Shown here: in pieces, positions 42,071 through 49,949 of the stretch
Layout of the letters: every line of letters starts with the position of its first letter
Numbering within the stretch: position 1 is the stretch's first letter
Source of the DNA: JAFLTL01 sp964389525
GTDB taxonomy: Bacteria; Bacteroidota; Bacteroidia; Bacteroidales; Muribaculaceae
Assembly (NCBI GenBank): GCA_964389525.1
Contig: CAYMEX010000004.1
Span: 1-64,000 of the forward strand
Length of the DNA stretch: 64,000 bases
Direction: 5' to 3'
Program-made: the position numbers and the translations under genes
The notes under the pieces: model-generated
Told to the model about the DNA's origin: nothing
Databases searched by the model: none
What the model saw: the letters and a program-made list of their open reading frames with translations, nothing else

Positions 42071-44490
42071 AGCAGATTACTGGCTTTAAGCGAAAGCCTT
42101 GCCCTGTTGCTGATTTGCCATGAGGCCGAGGAGTCAAAAAGCACAAGCCCCGCTGCATGTCCTCCGGGAAAACGCGTGAGAAAATGCTCTGCTCCGACCG
42201 TTATGTTGACAACGTCGCATGGCGAAATGACGGCCGCGAGATTCTGAGTGAGCTGATGACTGCTGTTCGGCGTATCACCGAGCGTGAGACGGCTGAATTT
42301 ATAGTCGACCGTATAGTTGGCCGAAAGACAGCGCAATATGCTTCCTTTGAAATATGGGCTGGCTCCTGCCGTGACCTGCCTGTATCCTACAACTTCACCG
42401 TCACGCATCGACGACGCGCGGCTCAACGTAGCTGTCATGTCACAGCCGACGACGATCCTGCTATGCCCCAGCCCCTTGCTTATACCACTCTTCATCTGCC
42501 ACGTGTCGCTGCTCGACACCCGGCGGGCGAAAGTAGCCACGATCATGTCATCGACAAAACGCTGGCTCGACATTATTGGCGAACGTGCATGGTTAAACGA
42601 CACCGACGCGTTGACAAAAAATGCTTTCAGCGGGTTGCGGTAGCGATACGACACTGCCTGACTGACACTCTTTGTGTACCCTCCGGCATCTGCTCCGACA
42701 AATAGATTTCTATAATCGGCAAGTATCGGCACGTCTATGCCAAGATAGGCTTGTGGCGAGCTCAGTGCGAAGCCGGTCGACGACGACACGTCCGACTTCG
42801 ACGACAATTGCCTGCGCACAGTTATGCCGGGAGTGACATTGACATAGTCCTTTGCACGCTCCGCATTATGGTGCAGCCATTTCACAGGCACTTTCAGCGA
42901 CATCCGCCATCCGCCACGCTCGTAATCTACCTGAGGTATAGCGTAGACATTCGATATGAAGGCGTTGATGGTTTCCGAGTTGTCATACGCTCCCATCCCC
43001 GACAGGCTGGCATCCATCCGCCTGTAGTTCATGTCTGCCCCCGCCGACAGATAGTATTTCCAGAAACGCGACATCCATCCGAGTTTTGTTTCTGTCGTGC
43101 TTCTGAAATCCGTAGTCCGTAGCCGCTGCATTATCACAGTTGCCTCTTCAGCGTCCAGCCGGTCAGGACTATGCGAGATCCTGTTTCTCGAAATAAGCGT
43201 AAGTAGCCTCTTGTCGCTGCGTTTCACCACTTTCAGATCATTGACAGCCGACAGCATGCGTCGGTTCACTTTTTGCGTAAGATCTGTCGAACCGGCGACA
43301 GAAGCCACTGTATTCCCGGTGTGATAGTCTGCCGTAAGACGTTCTTTCAGGTAATATCCGCGCTTGTTGATTTCGGCATTGAACTGTGCTGAGGCGCTAT
43401 GGCTGCTCTTTCGCTGGTTCATATTCTGTATGAATGTCGCTATCGACTCGCTCAGATAGTCGGTCATCGACCCCGAGCGATAATCTGTCCTGTCGCCTGT
43501 GTAGTCAAGTTTCACTCTCATCGACGTGTCGCCGCGCTTCCATGCCGTTATGGCGTCGGCGAGCCACGACCGGTTGTCGCGGACACGCGTCTCCGGCAAT
43601 GCCACACCTACCTCATCGGCCGTTATATACTCCGGCCAGAGTGATTCGGCATAGCCCTCCGAAAACATCATGTCGATTCCATGATCTATGATCTGCGACC
43701 CCGGATTTCCACCCGTATTATCAGCCTTGACGGTAATCATATTCTGCATCTTGCGGGCCATGCTCATTGCAAACACCGAGCCATCGTATAAGACCGGCTC
43801 CACTCCCGTGCCAGCCTGCACCACACCCACCGGACGGCTTCTGGCATCTTCCTTTAGTTTAAGGTTTATTCCTGCCTCCTCTGGAAACTCTATACCCTCA
43901 AGAGCCTTGATCGGCTGATGGTTTTCCATCACCTCGACCGAAGCAACATCCTTGTGCGATATATTGTTTGTCGCCAGTCCGTACTGTCCTCCGACAAAAT
44001 CGTTGCCGTCAAGATAAAACCGGTTGATCGGCTTTCCCTGATACTCAATGGTGCCGTCATCTTTGACCTTGATACCCGGCAGACGCTTTATCACATCGAT
44101 TATCGCGTTGTCTTCGGGCTTAGAGTATCGTCCGACATTGAAGACGAGAGTATCTCCTTTGGCATATATGTCAGGAGCATGCACTATCACATCGTTAAGC
44201 TGCGTTGCCTGTCGGTTGAGGCGCACTTCCCCGAAATCGGCCGTCACAGGCAGTGTCATAGTCTCATACCCGATACATCTTATCGTTATCGAGTCATTCC
44301 CTGACTTCAGAGGCAGCCTGAATTTCCCGTTAACGTCTGTCGACGTAAACGATCCTTTGCTCCTTACGACCGCTCCGGCCACAGGCTCGCCGTTTTCACC
44401 ATCCGTTACTTTTCCGATGAGCACATCAGGCTGCAACGGCGTCATTACCGTGCACATACACGATATGATCGCAATTATGCAGGTCATCAT
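41962..44490 (-). CDS. Outer-membrane beta-barrel receptor with CarboxypepD_reg-like domain
   Basis: An 842-residue protein: signal peptide (about 1-20), CarboxypepD_reg-like domain (about 22-100, LIGKVTDGENGEPVAGAVVRS), a plug-like region (DTLVFNVGRYSKPEDNAIIDVIKRLPGIKVKDDGTIEYQGKPINRFYLDGNDF, about 108-165), then a long barrel ending VIASLQYRF. This is the TonB-receptor-like barrel family usually encoded with GLPGLI proteins. The export or uptake substrate is unknown. ATGA overlap with the GLPGLI gene shows they are co-translated. Confidence 0.85.
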   Translation of the reverse strand: MMTCIIAIISCMCTVMTPLQPDVLIGKVTDGENGEPVAGAVVRSKGSFTSTDVNGKFRLPLKSGNDSITIRCIGYETMTLPVTADFGEVRLNRQATQLNDVIVHAPDIYAKGDTLVFNVGRYSKPEDNAIIDVIKRLPGIKVKDDGTIEYQGKPINRFYLDGNDFVGGQYGLATNNISHKDVASVEVMENHQPIKALEGIEFPEEAGINLKLKEDARSRPVGVVQAGTGVEPVLYDGSVFAMSMARKMQNMITVKADNTGGNPGSQIIDHGIDMMFSEGYAESLWPEYITADEVGVALPETRVRDNRSWLADAITAWKRGDTSMRVKLDYTGDRTDYRSGSMTDYLSESIATFIQNMNQRKSSHSASAQFNAEINKRGYYLKERLTADYHTGNTVASVAGSTDLTQKVNRRMLSAVNDLKVVKRSDKRLLTLISRNRISHSPDRLDAEEATVIMQRLRTTDFRSTTETKLGWMSRFWKYYLSAGADMNYRRMDASLSGMGAYDNSETINAFISNVYAIPQVDYERGGWRMSLKVPVKWLHHNAERAKDYVNVTPGITVRRQLSSKSDVSSSTGFALSSPQAYLGIDVPILADYRNLFVGADAGGYTKSVSQAVSYRYRNPLKAFFVNASVSFNHARSPIMSSQRFVDDMIVATFARRVSSSDTWQMKSGISKGLGHSRIVVGCDMTATLSRASSMRDGEVVGYRQVTAGASPYFKGSILRCLSANYTVDYKFSRLTLGDTPNSSHQLTQNLAAVISPCDVVNITVGAEHFLTRFPGGHAAGLVLFDSSASWQISNRARLSLKASNLLDRREYDYVSYGMLSRTEHSIHLRGRNVIASLQYRF

Positions 44491-45368
44491 TTCTTCCAGT
44501 CACGTTCGATGTACTCAAATGGCAGCTCGATCGGATCATACGAGTCAGGAACGATGTTGCCGGCTTCATCCCTGACAGTGACATGCCCGCCTGTTGTCGC
44601 CTCGAAATACGCATACGGATTCACCTCGTAACAATGTCTGGTATCATAGTATTCCTCTCTGGTAGTCACGTTGAACGGCACTTTATACATCGTAATAGGA
44701 CGATCCGACGACGATCTGATGCCTATGCACTCAAAGTTGTAATGCCCCTGTTCATCGCATGCTTTCATTATCAGTCCCGGCAGCCCCGATAGTTTCCATG
44801 GACCTTCAGCGACCGCGATATCCTCTGAATACAGCACCTTCCACTTTCTGCCATGGAATGTGCATTCCGCACTCCGGCACTCATACCCGAGCACAACCGC
44901 AGTGCTGTCTGTGAGCTCCCATTGCAGGTCGGGCATTTCCTCTTCATATCTGAACCAGTCGGTACAGATCTTCTCGGTGTGTGTTATTCGGCCGGCCGGA
45001 TAGTTCTTGTATATCGTCATAAACTCTCCGTTAGAGAGTTTTCCTTCAACCACCGCCGACTGCAGCTGTTCAGCCGTCATATTGGCGATAAGCGAGTCTA
45101 CAGTCAGATTTCTGTAGCTTGAGAATTTCGACATACCTCCGGGAGCTATCTGAAGCAGCATCTGATCCGACGAGATGTTGTCGTCAATAGTGCCGGTCGT
45201 GTCGACACAATACGAGTAATCATAGACAAACTCCGTCGTGCCGGTTGCAAGAGTTTCCGTCTCGGGCACGCTGCCTTGAAATATCACGAGTTGCTGACGC
45301 ACGATCTTGCCTTCCGATACCGCACACAAAGTCATAAGAATTACGGGGACAATCACGATTTTCTTCAT
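44487..45368 (-). CDS. GLPGLI family secreted protein
   Basis: A 293-residue periplasmic or surface protein: signal peptide (about 1-20), then the name-giving WKLSGLPGLIMKACD motif (about residues 193-207) after a WKVLYSEDIAVAEGPW segment. GLPGLI proteins accompany barrel receptors in Bacteroidetes; their function is not established. It is the first gene of the two-gene unit and starts about 210 bases from the divergent kinase gene. A TATTTTTG box on the minus strand (45387-45394) may be its -7 element. Confidence 0.88.
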   Translation of the reverse strand: MKKIVIVPVILMTLCAVSEGKIVRQQLVIFQGSVPETETLATGTTEFVYDYSYCVDTTGTIDDNISSDQMLLQIAPGGMSKFSSYRNLTVDSLIANMTAEQLQSAVVEGKLSNGEFMTIYKNYPAGRITHTEKICTDWFRYEEEMPDLQWELTDSTAVVLGYECRSAECTFHGRKWKVLYSEDIAVAEGPWKLSGLPGLIMKACDEQGHYNFECIGIRSSSDRPITMYKVPFNVTTREEYYDTRHCYEVNPYAYFEATTGGHVTVRDEAGNIVPDSYDPIELPFEYIERDWKK

Positions 45369-45579
45369 ATCTTCTTTTTTTTACTCCAAAAATACCCCTC
45401 ACGTCGCAGTCACGACGAAAATCTCTATTATTCAAATATTATGGAATTATTACTTAATTATTACTCTGCGTCAGATACAGCTGTCAGCATTCACCATGTT
45501 AGGTCAAACTTTCATATTTTTGTAATGAAGTGATCTGAACATACTCTTTGCTCAACCTCCCGCAATAAGTTCACCCAAT

Positions 45580-47052
45580 ATGGAGAAACGTATCAAAGTT
45601 CTTTATATAGTCACCATTATAGCCATACTTGCATTCCTCGGCATGCAGGCCTACTGGCTTTATGGCCGATATGAATTCTCGCTCAACGAGCATGAGGCTG
45701 CCGCCTATGAAACAATAGTGCAGACCGTAGCCGATCTGAATCAGAAAAGACAAAGTAATCACGAAGATAGAATCCTCACACATCAGGTCAGCTACAATAT
45801 CAATTATTCTTCCGACAGCATCAGCGGCAGATCACGAATAACAGCAACACATGTTTCTCAGAGCTACTACGCGCATGAGTTGCTCGGAATTAAGGAGAAG
45901 CGCAAGCTCACCGATCAGGAGAAAAAGCGTGCAGCCCGAATGGCTCTTGAGAATGAGGCACTTGCCAAGACACAAAGACGTACATACGACGTGAGCAATG
46001 CTCCGTCTGAGAGTGTTATATGGGGTGCTTTCAAAAACGCGGATGCTGAGTTTATGTCACCTCTGACTGTCGGGGTAATGGATTCGGTTCTAAGCACTTT
46101 GGATCTGAGTTCTGATGTCAGACTGATCGTCACCGACAGCATGTTGTGGGAGCCGTCTGTGATGCGCCACGCCTCCGTGTTCGATCCGACGGCCATATTC
46201 TCAGTGCCCTATTCCGAACTGGAGAAAAAAAGCGTTGTTGTCACATACCATCTACCTCCGGCAAAGATATTCAATGACATGCTGGTCAGCCTTGTCATCG
46301 TGGCGTTGCTCTCGTTGTTCCTCATAATATGCCTCGTTTTTCAGTTCGCGACGATATTGAAGCTGTCGCGTCTCGACAGGATGCGCAACAGTTTCGTAAC
46401 CACGATGATCCATGAGTTGAAGCGCCCCATATCCACATTGAAGATGTGCGTTTCGGGAATTGAGAACGACAGGATGATGGCCGAGAAAAACGTGCGCGCC
46501 GAACTCATGTATGAGACACGCAACGCCCTTGACACCCTTTCGGCCTATTTCTCACGGCTGCGCGATATCACATTCAACGATGTAGAGCAGATACCGTTGA
46601 ATATCACCTCTGTGAACCTGCACGACATTGTCGACGATGTGATGCGGGCCGTTCCGGCACAAGGCGAAAAGACTGTCATATTTAAGAATACGATCCGGCC
46701 CGGTATGACGGTGGAAGCCGACCGCACACATCTCTGCAACATTCTTGGAAATCTTGTGGAGAATGCCATAAAATACTCCGGGCAGCAGGTGACTGTCTCC
46801 GCCTCAGCATCGATTACCGACCGTCATGTCACGGTCAGTATTTCCGACACCGGCAATGGCATTTCCCCATCCGATATCCGTCATGTGTTCCGCCGTTTCT
46901 ACCGGGGCACAGCATCCGACTCCGATGTGCCGGGCATGGGGCTCGGACTTGCCTATGTCAGGCTTCTTGTAGCGGCTCATGGAGGCGATGTGACCGTCGA
47001 GAGCACACTTGGCAAAGGATCATGTTTCACAATCACATTTCCATTGCGATGA
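45580..47052 (+). CDS. Membrane sensor histidine kinase
   Basis: A 490-residue kinase with two membrane segments (about 8-29 and 235-258) around a periplasmic sensor of about 200 residues. The phospho-acceptor is in MIHELKRPISTLKM (about residue 281), the N box in NLVENAIKYS, the G1 box in ISDTGNGIS and G2 in GMGLGLAYV. No HAMP domain is evident. It is followed by its response regulator with an ATGA overlap and lies divergent from the GLPGLI/barrel pair, which it may control. The architecture resembles the RprX type of Bacteroides. Confidence 0.92.
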   Translation: MEKRIKVLYIVTIIAILAFLGMQAYWLYGRYEFSLNEHEAAAYETIVQTVADLNQKRQSNHEDRILTHQVSYNINYSSDSISGRSRITATHVSQSYYAHELLGIKEKRKLTDQEKKRAARMALENEALAKTQRRTYDVSNAPSESVIWGAFKNADAEFMSPLTVGVMDSVLSTLDLSSDVRLIVTDSMLWEPSVMRHASVFDPTAIFSVPYSELEKKSVVVTYHLPPAKIFNDMLVSLVIVALLSLFLIICLVFQFATILKLSRLDRMRNSFVTTMIHELKRPISTLKMCVSGIENDRMMAEKNVRAELMYETRNALDTLSAYFSRLRDITFNDVEQIPLNITSVNLHDIVDDVMRAVPAQGEKTVIFKNTIRPGMTVEADRTHLCNILGNLVENAIKYSGQQVTVSASASITDRHVTVSISDTGNGISPSDIRHVFRRFYRGTASDSDVPGMGLGLAYVRLLVAAHGGDVTVESTLGKGSCFTITFPLR

Positions 47053-47729
47053 ATCGGCCTCTAAAAATACTCCTTGTCGACGACGACACACGCAACTCCA
47101 TGCTCCTGAAAAGGTTTATCGAGACCGAAGGATACGAGGTGACTTACGCCCCCGACGGAGTTGTAGGACTTGATCTATACCGTCAGACGCATCCCGATCT
47201 CATCCTCCTCGACGTCAACATGCCACGCATGGACGGCTTCCAGATGGCCGCGGCCATACGTCGTGCCGACAGGCACGTGATTATCTTTTTTCTTACCGAC
47301 CGCACCGAGAAAGTCGATCGTCTGCATGGCTTTTCGCTGAAAGGTAACGACTACATACCCAAACCGTTTTATCCCGAAGAACTGGTGGCAAAAATCCGGG
47401 AGAGGTTTGACAACGTCGCGGCCGCCTGCGATGTTGAATACGTCTTCGGCGACACTGTGTTCAAGCCTGATCTCTCGGCTGTCACCTACGGCGGCGTCAC
47501 CAGGCAGTTGTCCGTAAGACAGACCGAGATTCTTTCCCTGCTCGCCGCCGGTTTAGGCAAAGTTGTCGACCGCAACATCATCCTTGACACCGTGTGGGGC
47601 GATGCAAGCTACTCCAACTCATTGGCGCTTAACGTTCAGATCACCTACCTTCGTCGCTTGCTTGCCGATCCGGCCGTGCAGATCATATCCGTCAAGAAAA
47701 AAGGCTATATGCTCACAACCAAAGATTAG
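47049..47729 (+). CDS. OmpR-family response regulator
   Basis: About 226 residues: receiver domain (KILLVDDDTRNSML, LILLDVNMPRMDGFQ with the phospho-acceptor Asp, KGNDYIPKPFYPEELVAKI) and a C-terminal winged helix (LSVRQTEILSLLAAGLGKVVDRNIILDTVWGDASYSNSLALNVQITYLRRLL). ATG 47049 overlaps the kinase stop. It likely regulates the adjacent surface-protein genes. Confidence 0.93.
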   Translation: MNRPLKILLVDDDTRNSMLLKRFIETEGYEVTYAPDGVVGLDLYRQTHPDLILLDVNMPRMDGFQMAAAIRRADRHVIIFFLTDRTEKVDRLHGFSLKGNDYIPKPFYPEELVAKIRERFDNVAAACDVEYVFGDTVFKPDLSAVTYGGVTRQLSVRQTEILSLLAAGLGKVVDRNIILDTVWGDASYSNSLALNVQITYLRRLLADPAVQIISVKKKGYMLTTKD

Positions 47730-47778
47730 ATCTCATCTTTATTTTGTATATCTTTGCTATGAACTAAAACATTGCCAC

Positions 47779-48576
47779 ATGAGTTGCCATCATATTGCAA
47801 TAGTCTTACTGTTTTGGCTTTGGACCGGAACAAATGCCATCGCGCAGATCGAGGCACCTGATTCATTGCGTCTTGATTCAATCAGGCACTTTGAGCTCAC
47901 CACGGAGTCACCGTCATTTGGCAATATTGCACCGGCTTCTATATCAGGCTACAATCACATATTACGGCCACAGACTCCCATTCCCGCCGAGAACCGTGTG
48001 TTCCATATCGAACCGATACATCCCGGCAAGATAGCATCGTGGTACAGAGGCGGCATTTCCGGCTTTACAGGATCGGAGTCACTTCCCGGCATGATGGGTA
48101 TTGAGCAGGGACGCATCTCTCTGTATCAGTCGGTTGGCAAATTCACCTTTACCGCCTATGGCGAAGCACTGAAATACGGCTTTTACCGCGGCTTGCGCAC
48201 CTCCACAGGGTTTGGCGGATCGGTCAACTACATGCTGAACGACAATGTCAGCTTTACTGTCTTTGGCAGTTACTACACTTCGCCTGGATCCATTCTTCCA
48301 TCCATGGCCGGCTACACTTCGATACCGCAGTTTGGAGGATACGCCGATTTCAGCCTCGGCGACCGTTGGGGCGTACAAGTTGGCGCACAGAGCTACCGTT
48401 CGGTTATGACACAACGATGGGAGGCTCAACCCATAGTGACGCCATACTTCAAACTGTCTAAAGACACCAAGATCGGCGTCGACATTGGCGGTATCCTGTA
48501 TCAGCTTGTCCGCAGCAATGCGCTTAAACGCTCGCGGCACATGCCAAATCCCACGATCCCCCCGCCGATTCCCTGA
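47779..48576 (+). CDS. Putative outer-membrane/surface protein
   Basis: About 265 residues: signal peptide (HIAIVLLFWLWTGTNAIAQ), then alternating Gly/aromatic strands (KIASWYRGGISGFTGSE, GKFTFTAYGEALKYGFYRGLRTSTGFGGSVNYML, VSFTVFGSYYTSP) suggesting a small barrel or beta-sandwich. The C-terminus (NPTIPPPIP) is proline-rich and not a typical barrel end. No family recognised. It follows the two-component genes and converges with zero gap on the next gene's stop. ATG 47779 is chosen because the upstream frame lies in the regulator gene. Confidence 0.65.
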   Translation: MSCHHIAIVLLFWLWTGTNAIAQIEAPDSLRLDSIRHFELTTESPSFGNIAPASISGYNHILRPQTPIPAENRVFHIEPIHPGKIASWYRGGISGFTGSESLPGMMGIEQGRISLYQSVGKFTFTAYGEALKYGFYRGLRTSTGFGGSVNYMLNDNVSFTVFGSYYTSPGSILPSMAGYTSIPQFGGYADFSLGDRWGVQVGAQSYRSVMTQRWEAQPIVTPYFKLSKDTKIGVDIGGILYQLVRSNALKRSRHMPNPTIPPPIP

Positions 48577-49452
48577 TCAGTCAAGAAACCGGCTCGTCAG
48601 TCCGCTGTATGCGTCAATGCGGCGGTCACGCAGGAATGGCCACCAGCGGCGCACCTGCTCGCAACGCTTCATATCAACATCGATCACCACGGCAACCTCT
48701 TCGTCTGTGCCGGCACGATACAGAAACTCACCCTGCGGACCGGCCACAAAACTGCTGCCCCAGAACTGTATGCCGTTGGTTGCACCCGACGGATCAGGCT
48801 CATGCCCGACACGGTTCACCGTCACGACAGGCAGTCCGTTTGCAACCGCATGTCCGCGCTGCACTGTTGTCCATGCCTCGCGCTGGCGCTCCTGCTCGTC
48901 GGGCGTATCGCTGCTCTCCCACCCTATTGCCGTCGGGTAAATCAGCATCTCAGCGCCACGCAGTGCCATCAGGCGTGCAGCCTCAGGATACCACTGATCC
49001 CAGCACACAAGCACGCCCAGACGTCCGACCGATGTGTCGATTGGCTCGAAACCAAGATCACCGGGAGTGAAATAAAACTTCTCATAGTATGCCGGATCAT
49101 CTGGAATGTGCATCTTCCTGTACTTTCCGGCTATTGACCCGTCTTTCTCAAACACTACTGCCGTGTTGTGATATAAGCCGGGGGCGCGGCGTTCAAAAAG
49201 CGACGTCACTATCACTGTGCCGGTCTCACGGGCAAGCGCACCATAGAAGTCGGTCGACTCGCCTGGTATCTGCACGGCAAGACCGCACGTGTCCACATTC
49301 TCAGTCTGGCAGAAATAAAGACCGTCATGCAGCTCCTGGTTAACGATCAGTTCAGCCCCCTGCGAGGCAAGTTTTCTCACCTTTTCGGCGATTCTGCGCT
49401 GATTGTCGCGTGGGTCAGCGCAACCCTTCTGTTGTATGATTCCGGTTTTCAT
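48577..49452 (-). CDS. Carbon-nitrogen hydrolase (N-carbamoylputrescine amidase-like)
   Basis: A 291-residue nitrilase-superfamily enzyme with the Glu-Lys-Cys triad: VNQELHDGLYFCQTE (Glu), AGKYRKMHIPDDPAYYEKFYF (Lys) and GVLVCWDQWYPEAARLMALRGAE (Cys). The QELH.GLYFCQTE signature is that of N-carbamoylputrescine amidases, which make putrescine in the agmatine route. The usual partner, agmatine deiminase, is not in this window. It overlaps the rlmH end by one base. Confidence 0.88.
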   Translation of the reverse strand: MKTGIIQQKGCADPRDNQRRIAEKVRKLASQGAELIVNQELHDGLYFCQTENVDTCGLAVQIPGESTDFYGALARETGTVIVTSLFERRAPGLYHNTAVVFEKDGSIAGKYRKMHIPDDPAYYEKFYFTPGDLGFEPIDTSVGRLGVLVCWDQWYPEAARLMALRGAEMLIYPTAIGWESSDTPDEQERQREAWTTVQRGHAVANGLPVVTVNRVGHEPDPSGATNGIQFWGSSFVAGPQGEFLYRAGTDEEVAVVIDVDMKRCEQVRRWWPFLRDRRIDAYSGLTSRFLD

Positions 49453-49928
49453 CAGTCATGGTGATAAGGCTCTCCGCGCAGTATCGTCATGGCGCGATAG
49501 AGCTGTTCGGTAAATATCAGGCGCGCCAGTTCATGCGGAAACGTCAGCGACGACAGCGACAGCAGCCGTCCGCCGGCACGGCCGTAGACAGCCTCCGAGA
49601 ACCCGTAAGGCCCGCCAATCACAAACACAAGACGTTTCACGCCGCTGTTCATATGCCCCTGCATCATCTCAGCCAGCTGCCTCGAAGTCGGCTGCTTGCC
49701 GCGCTCGTCGAGAAGCACAACCACATCGGTAGGCTGCAGCTTCGACAGAATCACGGCGCCTTCGGCCTCTTTCTGCATCTGCGGCGTTGTCGACTTCGAC
49801 GTTTTCACATCGGGCACGACCACCGTTTCATACGGTATATAGTGACCGATACGTTGTGCATACGTCTTCTCGCCCTGGGCTGCCCATGGCGATTTCACAC
49901 TCCCGACTGCTATAAGCGTTACTTTCAT
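49452..49928 (-). CDS. rlmH: 23S rRNA (pseudouridine-1915-N3)-methyltransferase
   Basis: A 158-residue SPOUT methyltransferase: VVLLDERGKQPTS, FVIGGPYGFSEAVYGRAG and the C-terminal LTFPHELARLIFTEQLYRAMTILRGEPYHHD are diagnostic. It methylates position 1915 of helix 69 in 70S ribosomes. Length is normal. Confidence 0.95.
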   Translation of the reverse strand: MKVTLIAVGSVKSPWAAQGEKTYAQRIGHYIPYETVVVPDVKTSKSTTPQMQKEAEGAVILSKLQPTDVVVLLDERGKQPTSRQLAEMMQGHMNSGVKRLVFVIGGPYGFSEAVYGRAGGRLLSLSSLTFPHELARLIFTEQLYRAMTILRGEPYHHD

Positions 49929-49949
49929 TTTCTGTCGGCATCCACTGCT

